Under the pieces are notes generated by a model. It searched no databases. It saw only the letters and a list, made by a program, of their open reading frames with translations, and was not told the origin of the DNA. Below are positions 7,502 to 17,194 of a DNA stretch of 45,777 bases, one piece after another (position 1 is the first letter of the stretch; each line of letters starts with the position of its first letter). The position numbers were made by a program, and so were the translations under genes. The DNA is taken from IMG/VR virus record IMGVR_UViG_3300010334_006366, positions 1-45,777 of that record. One strand, written 5' to 3'. The stretch comes from a virus.

Positions 7502-7674
7502 TTGCGTTCGTAATAATCATTTATTTTTGTAACAATAGAACCAAAATTAGAGATAATTTCCAATCTTAGTGTTTTGTCTTTAATACCTGCTATTCGAAAG
7601 CTTAAGTAACAAACTCCAAATAGAAAACCAATTACCCATCCCAAACCAATTCCAAACAAAAACCACCAGCCCAT
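7498..7674 (-). CDS. small membrane protein, 58 aa
   Basis: The ATG at 7674 has AAGGAG nine bases upstream, between it and the nrdA stop. The N-terminal half is one long hydrophobic glycine-rich segment (WWFLFGIGLGWVIGFLFGV); the C-terminal half is charged. Probably a single-span membrane protein. Function unknown. Confidence 0.7.
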   Translation of the reverse strand: MGWWFLFGIGLGWVIGFLFGVCYLSFRIAGIKDKTLRLEIISNFGSIVTKINDYYERK

Positions 7675-7685
7675 TTTAATTCTCC

Positions 7686-9877
7686 TTAATTTGCACAAAA
7701 ACTACAATCTGGGGTGAAATCATCTTTTTGAATTGTTCGCACATAATATACCGCTTTTACTCCAAATTCCCAGGCAAGAAATAGCGTCTCAAATATGTGC
7801 TTAGCATCAACCTTATTGAGGTTAAAAAGCAGTTCCATAGAGATTCCAGCGTCGATATATTGCTGAATATATGCCACGGTTTTTACTATTACCTTTTGGT
7901 CTAATTGTGAATTTTCTTCATAATACCAAAGCGCTTGGTCATAAAATGGCGGTGCAATTGGCGCTGAACCTTTGGCTTTATCGTAGAAAAACTTGCTATA
8001 CACTGGCAAAATTGAAGCTGTACATCCTTGAATTAAACTACTACTAGTATTGGGAGCTATTGCCAAAAGCTGGCTGTTTCTAATGCCAAACAATTTAAGC
8101 TCCTCAAATAGTCTTTCCCATTTAGCTTTTTCCTCTAGGGAATTAGTTTGATTTTTATGCCAATTGAGTGTTCTGCTATTAATAAGTCCTTTGCTCCAGA
8201 GTGAGCCTTTATAAGCAGGATATGCTCCTCTGAGCTTAGCTAGTTTAACGGAAGCTTTAGTGGCACTATACAAAATTGACCTAAACAAATCTTGTATTTC
8301 CTGTTGGTTATCCTTGTAAGAGTAGCGACGTATTGCTAACCAATCAGCCAGTCCCATGGCACCTAAGCCTAATACTCTGTATTTGCTGTGATGAGCTTGA
8401 GCTATATCTATTGGGGGATTGCCAAGCTCTAGGCTATTGTCTAGAAGCTCTACGCAAATGCCAGTAATTCTCTCCAATTCACTATCAGCTATATTGGCAA
8501 GATTGAGACTGATTAAATCGCAACAATGCGCCTCAGTTGCAGAGACGTTGCTAAAGCTTTCTGTGCAAAGATTGACACAGGGAATTAGCCCAGCGTGTTG
8601 ATTAGGATTTGCTTGGTTTATTGTGTCTTTGAAAGCCAAGTAGGGCAATCCAGTTTCTATCTGGGTGCGCATAATTTGCTTGAACAAATCTTTGGCATTT
8701 ACTTTCTTGTAGAGTGTGATTTTTCCATCCGCAATTGCCTTTTCTACCAAGGTGTAAGCTGAGGTGAAATCATCACCCCAAATCTGTGGCAAATCTAGAT
8801 TAAGCTTTTGCTTGACCTCAAAAGGATCTACTAAGTACCAATTTGCATTAAAGCGCACCCGGTTCATGAACGCATCGGGTATTACTAGCTGAGGGAAAAT
8901 ATCAAAAGCCTTGAGCCTTTGGTCTCCGTGCTCGGATTGCATCTCTAGAAAAGCTGGCACATCTAGGTGCCAAATATCTAAAGCTACCGTAACCGCGCCT
9001 GCTCTTTTACCACCTTGGTTGACTGCCTGGGCAATATCGTTAAGAATTTTTACCCAAGGTACAACCCCACCAGAGCTGTTAGCTCTGCCAGCAACTGTAG
9101 CGCCGGTGGCTCTGATTTTGCTTAATCTGATTCCTATCCCACCGCCACGCTTGGATATGGATGCAGCCTGCGCCCAAGTTTGGCTAATATGCTCTAAATT
9201 ATCCTCAGTATCCAAAATAAAGCAGCTAGTTACTGATGGGTTTGGCAGTCTCAAATTAGCCAACATTGGAGTAGCTAAAGAGATTTTTCTTAGAGCGATT
9301 AGCTGGTAAACTTCCTTAGCAAAAGCTAACTTGTCTCCCTCATGTTTAGCTGCTAGTAAAAGAGCGCTGACTAAAAAACATTCTTGGGGTAATTCGTCTT
9401 TTATTAAGTAGCGAGTAGTTAGCAGTTTTGCTCCGGCATAATCGTAATCTTTGTCCAAATCCGGGTCTATCCAATTGGTGGAAAGTTCAATTTCTTCTAA
9501 GGTGTAAACCTGTAAAAGCTCTTGATTGTAAATACCCTTGGCAAGCTTGGAGCGTATGGCTTTAGCGCTGGTATTGTAGACGTCGCCTTGGTCATAAAAC
9601 CTATTGGCTCTAATGGTTTTCCACAAATCCCAAATTAGCAATCTGCCGGCAACATAGCGCCATTTAGCTTCTTGTGGAGTAGTCAGCTCTAGCGCGTGTG
9701 CTATTAAATCCCCCTGGATTTTAATAGTAGTGATTTGATTTTCTTGCTTGGCACTAAAAAGAGATTCAAGCTCTAGTGGATTGGTCAAACCATCGCAAGC
9801 CCACTCCACTACTTGTCTGATTTTGGTGATGTCGAATTGCGTGATTGTTCCGTTACGATGAAGTACTGTTTTAGTCA
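7686..9877 (-). CDS. nrdA: class I ribonucleotide reductase, large (alpha) subunit
   Basis: Reduces ribonucleoside diphosphates with the NrdB radical. An ATP-cone-like N-terminus (VLHRNGTITQFDITKI) is followed by the catalytic barrel. Visible residues are the first redox cysteine (SVTSCFILD), the finger-loop N-x-C-x-E (PCVNLCTES), the second redox cysteine (AHCCDLISLN) and the phosphate-binding APNTSSS loop. The protein ends in a C-x2-C tail (CSFCAN) for re-reduction by thioredoxin or glutaredoxin. The ATG at 9877 gives 730 residues. It overlaps the upstream gene by 7 bases. nrdA and nrdB are split by six small genes, which is unusual. Confidence 0.95.
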
Positions 9878-10674
9878 TATTGCTGTCTAAAAAGATAAGT
9901 ATATTTATCAAGCCTTGAATCGGCATATTTGGTATGTACCAGAAAATCAGAAAACCTTAGTATTCTGATTACATAATCAATTGCTTGAGGCTCAATATCA
10001 AGCTGATAAAAGCTAATAATTGCAGTAGCATCAATTGCTTCAAATTGCTGGGCATGATCAACAATATTTTTAGGTGATAACAAGCTATTGTATCTTGCCT
10101 GCTCATTTAGCTTTTCGCCTGTATATTTCAAATATTTACGATAAAACCCGGTGGATTTTAATTCCTTAAATATTTGCTCATCGGGCCAGTTGATTTGCTT
10201 GAGATATTGGTCAATCATTTCTAGCACTCTTTGCTTATCCCATGGGTCTACCAAGGGTACAGGTTCTTCGCCTTTTTCTAGGGTTTCGTAATATTCATTG
10301 TTGTTTGGCACAAGATGATTTAGTATTTTTTGAGCAGTGATATATGATTTGTTTTGCACAAAATCACAGACTATCTGCTGCCAATTTTTGGGCAAATCCT
10401 CCAGCAATTCGTTGCAATCCCAAGGATTGTTATCCATGGGTTTCTCTTTAACGGGCAGAGCTTTTCTGGTAATAACTGTATAGAGGTATCTTTGGGCAAT
10501 CTTGGGGTCTTGAGCGCCATATAACTTGTTAAGCCTTTGAGCTTCTTTGATTTGGCTAGGAGCTGCTTTTTTGAGCAGCAATTCATAATTAATTTGACTT
10601 TTTGGAACTCTAGGTTTTTTGGTTTTTTTAGGAGCAACTGATTCAAATATCAAACTCTGTTGTACTGCAAACAT
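9871..10674 (-). CDS. hypothetical protein sharing an N-terminal module with its neighbour
   Basis: 267 residues, no known family. Near residue 40 it has a motif (LNKLYGAQDPKIAQRYL) that matches one at the start of the zinc-ribbon protein encoded just upstream (LEKTYGHEAPGIGERYL). The two genes therefore share a small domain. The rest is helical with conserved-looking aromatic patches (WDKQRVLEMIDQYLKQINW). The ATG at 10674 lies two bases after the previous stop. Likely part of the replication operon. Confidence 0.7.
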   Translation of the reverse strand: MFAVQQSLIFESVAPKKTKKPRVPKSQINYELLLKKAAPSQIKEAQRLNKLYGAQDPKIAQRYLYTVITRKALPVKEKPMDNNPWDCNELLEDLPKNWQQIVCDFVQNKSYITAQKILNHLVPNNNEYYETLEKGEEPVPLVDPWDKQRVLEMIDQYLKQINWPDEQIFKELKSTGFYRKYLKYTGEKLNEQARYNSLLSPKNIVDHAQQFEAIDATAIISFYQLDIEPQAIDYVIRILRFSDFLVHTKYADSRLDKYTYLFRQQYD

Positions 10675-10676
10675 AT

Positions 10677-11600
10677 TTAATCTAGTTTCAATGGTAATTT
10701 TTTTGTGTAATTTCTTCGCACATATTGCTCGCAATTAAAGCAAAAAATGTTTAATTTGCCGCGAGATGCAGTTTCGAATCCTGAGCATTTTGGACATTGC
10801 GCTTTAATATTAAATTTGAGTTTGCTGGGATCCTTGTGGCTATACATATTGCAATTTTTGCAGTACATGTAATCTTTGCCGTGTGATTTGGTATTGTGGC
10901 TAAAACACTTTGAGCATTGTAGGGCAGTTGAAGATTTAATTTTGCTGGGATCCTTGTGGCTATACTTATTGCAATCCCTGCAATGGATTTGATCTTTATT
11001 TATAAGTCTGGTATTGTGACTAGTGCATTTTGGACATTGTATTTTAGGTTTAATCCGGCTGGGGTTCCTTTGACTATGAGTATTGCAATCTTTGCAATAG
11101 ATTTGTATTCGACCGTCAAATCGGGTATTGTGACTATTGCATTTTGGACATTGCAGTGTGGTTTTAGATTTATGTTTGCTGGGATCCTTGTAATTGTACT
11201 TATTACAATCTTTGCAATATATGGAATTTTTGCCGTTTGATTTAGTATTGTGATTGGAGCATTTTGGGCATTGTATTGCAGGTTTTACTGCATGCTTTGG
11301 CTTTTCTTCCGTAATATATTTTTTGCAATCATGACAGTACATCCTAGGGTTTCCCGCGGTTGTCTCAGTATGCTTACGTGTGTGGGTACTTTGGCAATCT
11401 GGGCAAGGTTTGCCAGGGGTAAAAGTAGGCAAACCAAGATTGCTAAGTTTTGCTGGAGGGGTAGACATCACTTGCAGATATCTCTCTCCAATGCCTGGCG
11501 CTTCATGCCCGTAGGTTTTCTCAAGATAAGCCACCATTTGAGCTATGGTTGGCTCTAGTAATAAATGTGTTTTTACGCTGCTGCGCTGTTTGGCAACCAT
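10677..11600 (-). CDS. protein with six tandem zinc ribbons
   Basis: 307 residues. After a 50-residue N-terminal module, six zinc ribbons follow with a near-constant 40-residue period. Their CxxC pairs lie at about 66/69 with 89/92, 111/114 with 129/132, 151/154 with 169/172, 189/192 with 207/210, 229/232 with 247/250, and 269/272 with 287/290. Linkers are basic (KDPSKHKSK-like). Ribbons 2-5 are closely similar, showing recent internal duplication. The ribbons resemble those of InsA-like transposase proteins and probably bind nucleic acid. It starts inside the end of the primase gene (28-base overlap), which suggests a replication-linked role. Confidence 0.8.
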   Translation of the reverse strand: MVAKQRSSVKTHLLLEPTIAQMVAYLEKTYGHEAPGIGERYLQVMSTPPAKLSNLGLPTFTPGKPCPDCQSTHTRKHTETTAGNPRMYCHDCKKYITEEKPKHAVKPAIQCPKCSNHNTKSNGKNSIYCKDCNKYNYKDPSKHKSKTTLQCPKCNSHNTRFDGRIQIYCKDCNTHSQRNPSRIKPKIQCPKCTSHNTRLINKDQIHCRDCNKYSHKDPSKIKSSTALQCSKCFSHNTKSHGKDYMYCKNCNMYSHKDPSKLKFNIKAQCPKCSGFETASRGKLNIFCFNCEQYVRRNYTKKLPLKLD

Positions 11601-14600
11601 GACCGCACCTCCAATATTTCTACAAATTGACTAATAGCTTTGCCATTTACTGGCAAGATTTCAACTGCGTTTTTCCCCCTGAGACTGGGAATTTCGCAAT
11701 CAGCACCGGCAACTCCAACTAACCAGTAGGTACGACCGCGATAAATCACCAATTGCCCCGACTCCCAATCAAGCCAGGGGGGTCTTGGGATAATCGGTCT
11801 AAATTCTTTAATTGCGGATATCTCACCTAGGTCTAGTGCTAGTATTCGATCTTGCACTTCTTTAGCGCTGTGATGCCACGCTAGGTTAAACTCAGCTTTA
11901 TTGTCTTTGTACTTAGTTAGTAATTCACCATAACGACCGCTAGATCGGATAGCCTCGAGCTCATCAATAATTTCTCCTACCAAGTCGTCATCAATTTCAT
12001 GCTCAATGGCTTGAGCATTTGAAGGCTCGGGTTTGGGTATTTCCGGCAAAGTAATATCCGGCTCAGGATTGACTATCTCTGGCAGGCTATCTATTGGTTC
12101 TACGGGTTTAGGCATTTTTGGCTCAGCGTTGATATTTTGTTCATAACGAGTGCTAAAAGGTATCTCCAGATTTTCGGCAGGATCATCCTGCTCAAAGGGT
12201 TCTGGAGAAATATCAAATTTATCTAGCCTGATTTCAATACATCTAGTATTTTTGGATTGATAGAGCTTCTGATTACTATCAGGGTTAAGGTTGTTTACCT
12301 CCCAAGCCTGAAACTCCCTTTGGCTAGTGGCTAGCAGTTGCCAGCCATCGTTGCGACCGTTATTCTGCTCGTTGTCTGCCTTGATTTGCTGAACGTCGTA
12401 TTGCACCTGATAAATACGCTCAAAAATGGGCCAGACCGATTGGAGCTTGATTGCTGCTATCCTCTGCCCATTTTGTTTTTGAATCTCACGGTAATTCCAC
12501 GGGCCAATTAATGAACGAGATTCCAAGTCCCTCAGTTTCTCCACAAAATCTTGCAGTGAAGATTTGCCGCTATCTTGGTCGTTTGCCACGCGACACAATA
12601 CAGTACTAACATAGTTCATAATTTGCTCTTCAGATAGCCCAGCATAAGGAGCTAATTTGAGAGCGTAAAAAGTCAAGATAGAAAGGTTTGGACTAATCCT
12701 TCTGTGAGCCTGTGGTAGAAACTTGTCAATTCTTTGTCGTATGGTTTCGACCTGAGTATTGTCGTAACCAAATTTAAGCAGCAGTTGAAACGCGCCACTG
12801 GCTTGGTCTAGCAGATCCATGGTGAGATCGTCAAAATCACTTTGATCTTTACCAATCTCGGCATCTCTAAAAAAAGGAATCCTGTTGAAGCGCGTCATTA
12901 TCGCCGCACCATCACGTCCAATGGCGTGGTTACTGGTAACAATGATCGAGCTCAAAGGCTTTTGATAGTTGCCCCTTTTGACCCTTGCCTCACCGTCGTA
13001 GATCTTTTTAGTAGTCTCGTCAAATGCTGGATCTTTTTTGGGATCTTCAATTGTGTAGGAGAGACCGCCCAAGTATTTCAGGTTTTCAAATAGGGCGCTA
13101 TCGCTGCAATCCCCAGCAGACCCGGTTTTGTGCAATCCGAGTAAAGCTCTGGCAACTTTGGAGGCTGTGGATTTACCGCCACCGCTATCGCCAATTGCGT
13201 TAGTCATGGGCACATGCCCGCGCGCGCGATGGATTTTCTGGTAATGCAAACCCATCACCTGAGAGGCTACTAGAAACAGAGCTGGGTAAACGTTCTGCTC
13301 CCTTAGTGCTCTACGCATTGCCCTAAGCACCTTGCCCAAAATATCAGGATTTGGTGGCAGGATTTTAGGGTTAGGAATCTCATCTCCTTCTCCGTAGGTT
13401 TTGTTAAAAATTACGCCTGAACGCTCAGAGCTACAGACTTCACCTTCTGGAGTAAATTGAATATCTTCAAATACCCAGTAACCCTCTTTGCCATCTGAGC
13501 TTCTGGGCTGTTGACCCCGGCAAGCTGAAAGGATATGGCGCTTACCTCCATTTTTTATATAGTCCTCCTTCTTGGCTGCAATCAATTCACTTAGCTGATC
13601 CAGCTTGAGGTTATTCATCAGGGTTGAACCGTAGCCTGAAGAAAAAGCCCTGGTCAAATCAGCCAATCGGTGCATTGAGGTATCTCTAATCAGCACCCTT
13701 GCTTTTTTTGGATTTTCCACCTCTTGGATTTCTACCAGTAGTCCGGGGTTTTGGGAGTATTCGTCATCCAAAATATCAACTACATCAAAAGTAAAATTGG
13801 TATAAGGCTTGAACTTCTGGACTAAAATCTTCTTGATTTTGTTTTTGGCGTCAAGCTCTGGAGTTCTCGATCCGTCTGATTCGAGGGTGTATTTAGGCTC
13901 TAATTTATCTTCAATTCTGCCAATTCGTCCGTCGACTACCACAAAACCGTGAGGCTCAATTGGAAAGGTTTCCTCTCTGATTTCTCCTGAGACTGTGGCT
14001 ACTTGCACAGTGGCTACCTTGTGAGCTGGAGCCATCTGCTTGCGAGTCCACGCGCTCAGCACATTATCCCAAGCCTCACTATCTAAGCAAGAATTAGGAT
14101 CTCCTTTTTCGGCAGAGCGCCAAATAGTTTTGAGCTCCATTTGAGGTAATGGAGGGTTACACCTCAAACTGGCAATATGAAATAATTCTCTAGCGCTCTC
14201 GGTATAATCGACCCCTTGGCTTTGAGCTCGGTTTTCTGCTCCAATCAAATCTCTGGCAAGAGCAGCTAAACCATTGTTGCGTCCACCTTCCCCAACCCCG
14301 CTATTGATAATTTCTTGGTGCTTTTTGGAAATCAGCTTAGATAGAGGGATTGCCCCTACTGCGTAAACTTGAGAAGCTAGGCTAGGTTTGCTCACTGGAT
14401 CAGTTGGAGCGCTGTTAAAACTTAATAAAAAATCTATTATCCACTGGGGGCAATCAGCAATAGATGCTTCACTAGGTGAGCATCCATCAACCCATCGATA
14501 TCTACCTGTGTGGGGATGCTTGCCAGCGATAACCGATTGCATTCCCTTTAAACGAAATTCTAATAATTCTTCTGGTGCGCAAGAAATTTGTTTAGAAGAT

Positions 14601-14950
14601 ATTTTTATTTCTTCGGGGTATTTATAAAGCAGTTGCCTGCGATGAGGCTTACCACTACTAAAAGAAACTGTATGTGCTAATGGCTCATTTAGACCGGATA
14701 TCTCGCAAGCTTTAGCAAAAGCGCTTTCACCGTCCAAATCAATAGCAATCAGACCAGTTCCTAAGACTACTCCAATTGCCTCAACTTTTCTGTAAGTTTT
14801 AAATCCGTTGCTCTGATAAAGCTCAATAAATCTCTCTAGCGTATAGCCAGAATTCTGCCATCCTCCTTCACAAGGTGTTTTATTGCCCTGTACGGGGATA
14901 AACCTTGAGCCAAGGTTGAGTAATTCTAGCTGCGATCCCTCTAAAAACAT
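11573..14950 (-). CDS. PrimPol-type primase fused to a P-loop helicase/ATPase
   Basis: 1125 residues. The N-terminal region is an archaeo-eukaryotic primase (PrimPol): acidic motif IAIDLDGES (D71, D73), SSGKPHRR near 98-105, and the third motif around LLEFRLKG (129-136). A linker with a PriCT-like stretch (NNGLAALARDLI) follows. The C-terminal half holds a P-loop ATPase with Walker A GDSGGGKST (587-595) and a Walker B-like GGLSYTIEDP (628-637), as in plasmid and phage replicative helicases. The proline-rich segment near 960-1000 is a likely flexible linker. It should prime and unwind phage DNA, and it lies next to the probable origin at 15748-16058. Confidence 0.88.
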   Translation of the reverse strand: MFLEGSQLELLNLGSRFIPVQGNKTPCEGGWQNSGYTLERFIELYQSNGFKTYRKVEAIGVVLGTGLIAIDLDGESAFAKACEISGLNEPLAHTVSFSSGKPHRRQLLYKYPEEIKISSKQISCAPEELLEFRLKGMQSVIAGKHPHTGRYRWVDGCSPSEASIADCPQWIIDFLLSFNSAPTDPVSKPSLASQVYAVGAIPLSKLISKKHQEIINSGVGEGGRNNGLAALARDLIGAENRAQSQGVDYTESARELFHIASLRCNPPLPQMELKTIWRSAEKGDPNSCLDSEAWDNVLSAWTRKQMAPAHKVATVQVATVSGEIREETFPIEPHGFVVVDGRIGRIEDKLEPKYTLESDGSRTPELDAKNKIKKILVQKFKPYTNFTFDVVDILDDEYSQNPGLLVEIQEVENPKKARVLIRDTSMHRLADLTRAFSSGYGSTLMNNLKLDQLSELIAAKKEDYIKNGGKRHILSACRGQQPRSSDGKEGYWVFEDIQFTPEGEVCSSERSGVIFNKTYGEGDEIPNPKILPPNPDILGKVLRAMRRALREQNVYPALFLVASQVMGLHYQKIHRARGHVPMTNAIGDSGGGKSTASKVARALLGLHKTGSAGDCSDSALFENLKYLGGLSYTIEDPKKDPAFDETTKKIYDGEARVKRGNYQKPLSSIIVTSNHAIGRDGAAIMTRFNRIPFFRDAEIGKDQSDFDDLTMDLLDQASGAFQLLLKFGYDNTQVETIRQRIDKFLPQAHRRISPNLSILTFYALKLAPYAGLSEEQIMNYVSTVLCRVANDQDSGKSSLQDFVEKLRDLESRSLIGPWNYREIQKQNGQRIAAIKLQSVWPIFERIYQVQYDVQQIKADNEQNNGRNDGWQLLATSQREFQAWEVNNLNPDSNQKLYQSKNTRCIEIRLDKFDISPEPFEQDDPAENLEIPFSTRYEQNINAEPKMPKPVEPIDSLPEIVNPEPDITLPEIPKPEPSNAQAIEHEIDDDLVGEIIDELEAIRSSGRYGELLTKYKDNKAEFNLAWHHSAKEVQDRILALDLGEISAIKEFRPIIPRPPWLDWESGQLVIYRGRTYWLVGVAGADCEIPSLRGKNAVEILPVNGKAISQFVEILEVRSWLPNSAAA

Positions 14951-15016
14951 GTTTAAAAATAATTAGGCTTTACAGAAATAATTCACTGTAGTAAAAATCT
15001 TACTCTATTACAGAGC

Positions 15017-15046
15017 AAAAAAAAAGGCCCACCTTGGGAGATGGGC
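15017..15046 (-). terminator. intrinsic terminator after the 110-aa gene
   Basis: Read leftward, GCCCA...TGGGC is followed by nine T residues. It lies between the stop at 15055 and the start of the primase gene at 14950, so the primase operon probably has its own promoter. Confidence 0.8.
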
Positions 15047-15054
15047 AAAAAACA

Positions 15055-15387
15055 TTAAACCCGCTCTGCATCATATTGAGCCTGAGCTTTTTCTAGAGAC
15101 ATGCCTCTAAGCGCATACTCAAGCAGATAAGGTTTGACTTGAAGAGCTTGGGCAAACTCAACAAAAATTTCTCTAGCCTTGGCAAATTCAAAGCCACGGG
15201 GGAAAACGTAACGTTTAATTAACACTGGCTCATCATTGTTGAAAAAGAGGCAATACTGCTTTTCAAATATCCCGAGGTGCACTTCAGTAGTGGAATTTAA
15301 TCTGACTCCACAAATAAAACTAGGGGTAAAAGCTTTAACATGAACAACTGTATTAGACGCGGGTTTGACTTTTAGTAAAGTAGGCAT
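15055..15387 (-). CDS. hypothetical protein, 110 aa
   Basis: Unrecognised; an alpha/beta-looking protein with an FEKQYCLFFNN strand region and a helical C-terminus (EKAQAQYDAERV). It is single-gene, ended by its own terminator, and diverges from the small regulator at 15477 over a shared palindrome. It could therefore be under that regulator's control. Confidence 0.7.
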   Translation of the reverse strand: MPTLLKVKPASNTVVHVKAFTPSFICGVRLNSTTEVHLGIFEKQYCLFFNNDEPVLIKRYVFPRGFEFAKAREIFVEFAQALQVKPYLLEYALRGMSLEKAQAQYDAERV

Positions 15388-15429
15388 GGTAGTATTGAAT
15401 GTAGGTTACTGTAATAAATATACAAGAGC

Positions 15430-15446
15430 TTGCATAATAAATGCAA
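15430..15446. promoter_or_regulatory. palindrome between divergent regulator and 110-aa gene
   Basis: TTGCAT-aataa-ATGCAA is a perfect 6-5-6 inverted repeat, 31 bases before the regulator ATG. It is a good candidate binding site for the neighbouring HTH protein. Confidence 0.45.
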
Positions 15447-15476
15447 TAGTTTAAACAAATATTGTTACAAAAGTTA

Positions 15477-15680
15477 ATGAAAAGGATACATACCAAAATT
15501 AGGGTATTGCTAGCGCAACGAGATCTTACCCAAGAGGAATTAGCTAAAAACTCTGGCGTGGCATATGGAACTATTAACCGTCTCTCTCAAAACAAAATTA
15601 AAGGAGTGACTTTTGAAGTCCTAGAAAAACTTTGTGCTTACCTAGAATGTGACATAACAGATATTCTTGAACTAAAGTAA
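15477..15680 (+). CDS. Cro/CI-type helix-turn-helix regulator
   Basis: 67 residues from the ATG at 15477. A single HTH_3 domain: LAQRDLTQEELAKNSGVAY (helices 2-3) and TINRLSQNK, then the usual VLEKLCAYLECDITDILE ending. Length and form fit small Cro-like repressors. A TTG at 15462 would add five residues. It diverges from the 110-aa gene, and a terminator follows its stop. Confidence 0.88.
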   Translation: MKRIHTKIRVLLAQRDLTQEELAKNSGVAYGTINRLSQNKIKGVTFEVLEKLCAYLECDITDILELK

Positions 15681-15703
15681 TTATACTCCAATCACAATAT
15701 TAA

Positions 15704-15731
15704 TCCCGGGGGCTACCACCTCGGTTTTTTT
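15704..15731 (+). terminator. intrinsic terminator after the HTH gene
   Basis: An imperfect GC-rich hairpin, CCGGGG...CCTCGG (six pairs, one of them G-U), is followed by seven T residues. Confidence 0.7.
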
Positions 15732-15747
15732 GTGTCTATCCAATTGG

Positions 15748-16058
15748 TCTTCACAGCATCTTCACAGTCTTCACGCGTCTTCACCTCGATTTGTGAAGAT
15801 GGAAAACTCGCTCTAGGCAAGGCTTTTAATTCTCTTTTACTTTACTCTTCACTATCTTCACAAGAAAATATATATATATAAGAATAAAAAAGGAAATCAG
15901 AAAAATACATAAAGCCCCTACGTGTAAGAGTATTTTTATTTTTCTGTGAAGAGCGTGAAGATGACTTTAAAAAGTCCTAAAAAGCTTACCTTGTATGGAT
16001 TGCAGCTCTTCACAGAACGAAGTGAAGACGCGTGAAGACTGTGAAGACGTTGTGAAGA
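15748..16058. other. probable replication origin: inverted TCTTCAC iterons around an AT-rich core
   Basis: About 14 copies of TCTTCAC or its complement GTGAAGA. The outer blocks (15748-15784 and 16022-16058) are each four motifs long and are near-perfect inverted copies of one another over 37 bases. An inner inverted pair of double motifs lies at about 15846-15862 and 15944-15961. Between them is an AT-rich tract with ATATATATAT near 15870-15880. Iterons flanking an unwinding region, close to the primase-helicase gene, fit a replication origin. An operator array is an alternative. No gene is seen in 15732-16209. Confidence 0.6.
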
Positions 16059-16209
16059 TAACCCCAGCTAATACACAAATTAATTGATCCATACGTTCGC
16101 TAGTATGTACACATTGGTCTAGAATAAAATTGGACTGTGAGGCGATTTGCTTTACTTCCAAACAAAAATAATTAAAATTGTAATTACGGCAACAAATAGG
16201 AGAATAATC

Positions 16210-16578
16210 ATGCTCAATCAAATTGAGGTCAAAAACTTTAGCCAGCTAGTGGGTTTTTTTCGAGACAACGGTGGGCATCCCAATTCAGCAGTTATTTTGG
16301 GCAGTCAGCTTAATCACTGCACTTACTTTTCTGGCAAGCAGATAGCAGATGCTTCACGCCAAAGCGCCAATCTAATCTCGATGCTCAAGAAAGCCAAGCT
16401 TACCGAGATTAAGACTACCCAGTTGGATAAAATCCTAACTGCGCTTCCTTGGGAAATGAGGATCGCTTTTTTTGGAGAGTGGTTATCCCAACTGGACAAA
16501 TTTGATCAAGTAGTAAAAAAAGACCCTAGCTTACTAGAGTCCTTTTTAGGTTCGCAACCACCAGAAATTGGCGGTTAG
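16210..16578 (+). CDS. hypothetical protein next to the iteron region, 122 aa
   Basis: Unrecognised. AGGAGA nine bases before the ATG at 16210 fixes the start. It contains a possible helix-turn-helix-like segment (GKQIADASRQSANLISMLKKA) and a C-terminal acidic part. Being the first gene after the iterons on the plus strand makes an origin-binding or copy-control role possible, but that is inference from position only. It ends overlapping the convergent gene by 4 bases. Confidence 0.65.
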   Translation: MLNQIEVKNFSQLVGFFRDNGGHPNSAVILGSQLNHCTYFSGKQIADASRQSANLISMLKKAKLTEIKTTQLDKILTALPWEMRIAFFGEWLSQLDKFDQVVKKDPSLLESFLGSQPPEIGG

Positions 16579-16877
16579 CATGCTTTATTTAGCAAAGCTT
16601 GCCTGAACTCCAATAGCTCTAGTGTTGCCTCCAGATTCCTATTGCACAGGAGAGCAGCAGAGCGAAACGCGTCGCCACCCCAAATATCGATTTCCCTATC
16701 AATTGCTACTAGAGTTGCAAAATCTTCGTGAGCATCAATTGTCACTGGGAACGTATGCTCTATGATTTGATATTCTTGCTTAGGTCGCTCTATTGCTGTG
16801 AGCATTTCTTCCTCTTGAGTTACTTCAACCCAGATAGTTGCACCTGTGATCACGTGTTCTAATTTGATTGCAAACAT
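16575..16877 (-). CDS. hypothetical acidic protein, 100 aa
   Basis: Unrecognised. Rich in glutamate and aspartate, with a beta-looking N-terminal half (MFAIKLEHVITGATIWVEV) and a helical C-terminus. It could be a small DNA-mimic or inhibitor, but nothing decisive is visible. A good promoter (TTGACA, 17-base spacer, CAAAAT at 16917-16945) and two TTCCCTAA sites lie immediately upstream. Confidence 0.7.
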   Translation of the reverse strand: MFAIKLEHVITGATIWVEVTQEEEMLTAIERPKQEYQIIEHTFPVTIDAHEDFATLVAIDREIDIWGGDAFRSAALLCNRNLEATLELLEFRQALLNKAC

Positions 16878-17091
16878 TTCCCTAAATTTTCCCTAAACTA
16901 AATTAAATAGATTGATATTTTGAGTAGTAGACAAAATTGTGTCAATACCAAAATAAGCTTTCCAGCTAGGTTTCAACGGATTAGGGAAGGTTGAAGATGT
17001 TTTGTTGATGAATTGTGAGTAAATTAAGACAAATGCCTCAAAGCCTTACACACCAATACCCTTAAAACCATCTTCCCTAAACCTTCCCTAA
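16878..17091. promoter_or_regulatory. TTCCCTAA site cluster and promoter; candidate attachment/operator region
   Basis: This gene-free stretch (16878-17204) carries five TTCCCTAA octamers: 16878-16885 and 16889-16896 (11 apart), 16981-16988 (inverted), then 17073-17080 and 17084-17091 (11 apart). The inverted copy and the last one extend to a perfect 12-bp inverted repeat, TTAGGGAAGGTT/AACCTTCCCTAA. A leftward promoter (-35 TTGACA at 16940-16945, -10 CAAAAT at 16917-16922) sits among them. Lying beside the integrase gene, the sites could be integrase arm-type sites (attP) or operators for the 100-aa gene. Confidence 0.45.
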
Positions 17092-17194
17092 CTCTATTTT
17101 TTCAAAAATCAATCAACTTGCTGTGGAATCAATCAAAAAATCAATAAGTTTACTCGTGTTATAGTAAATTTGTTTGGTTGTTTTGATTGATGTT

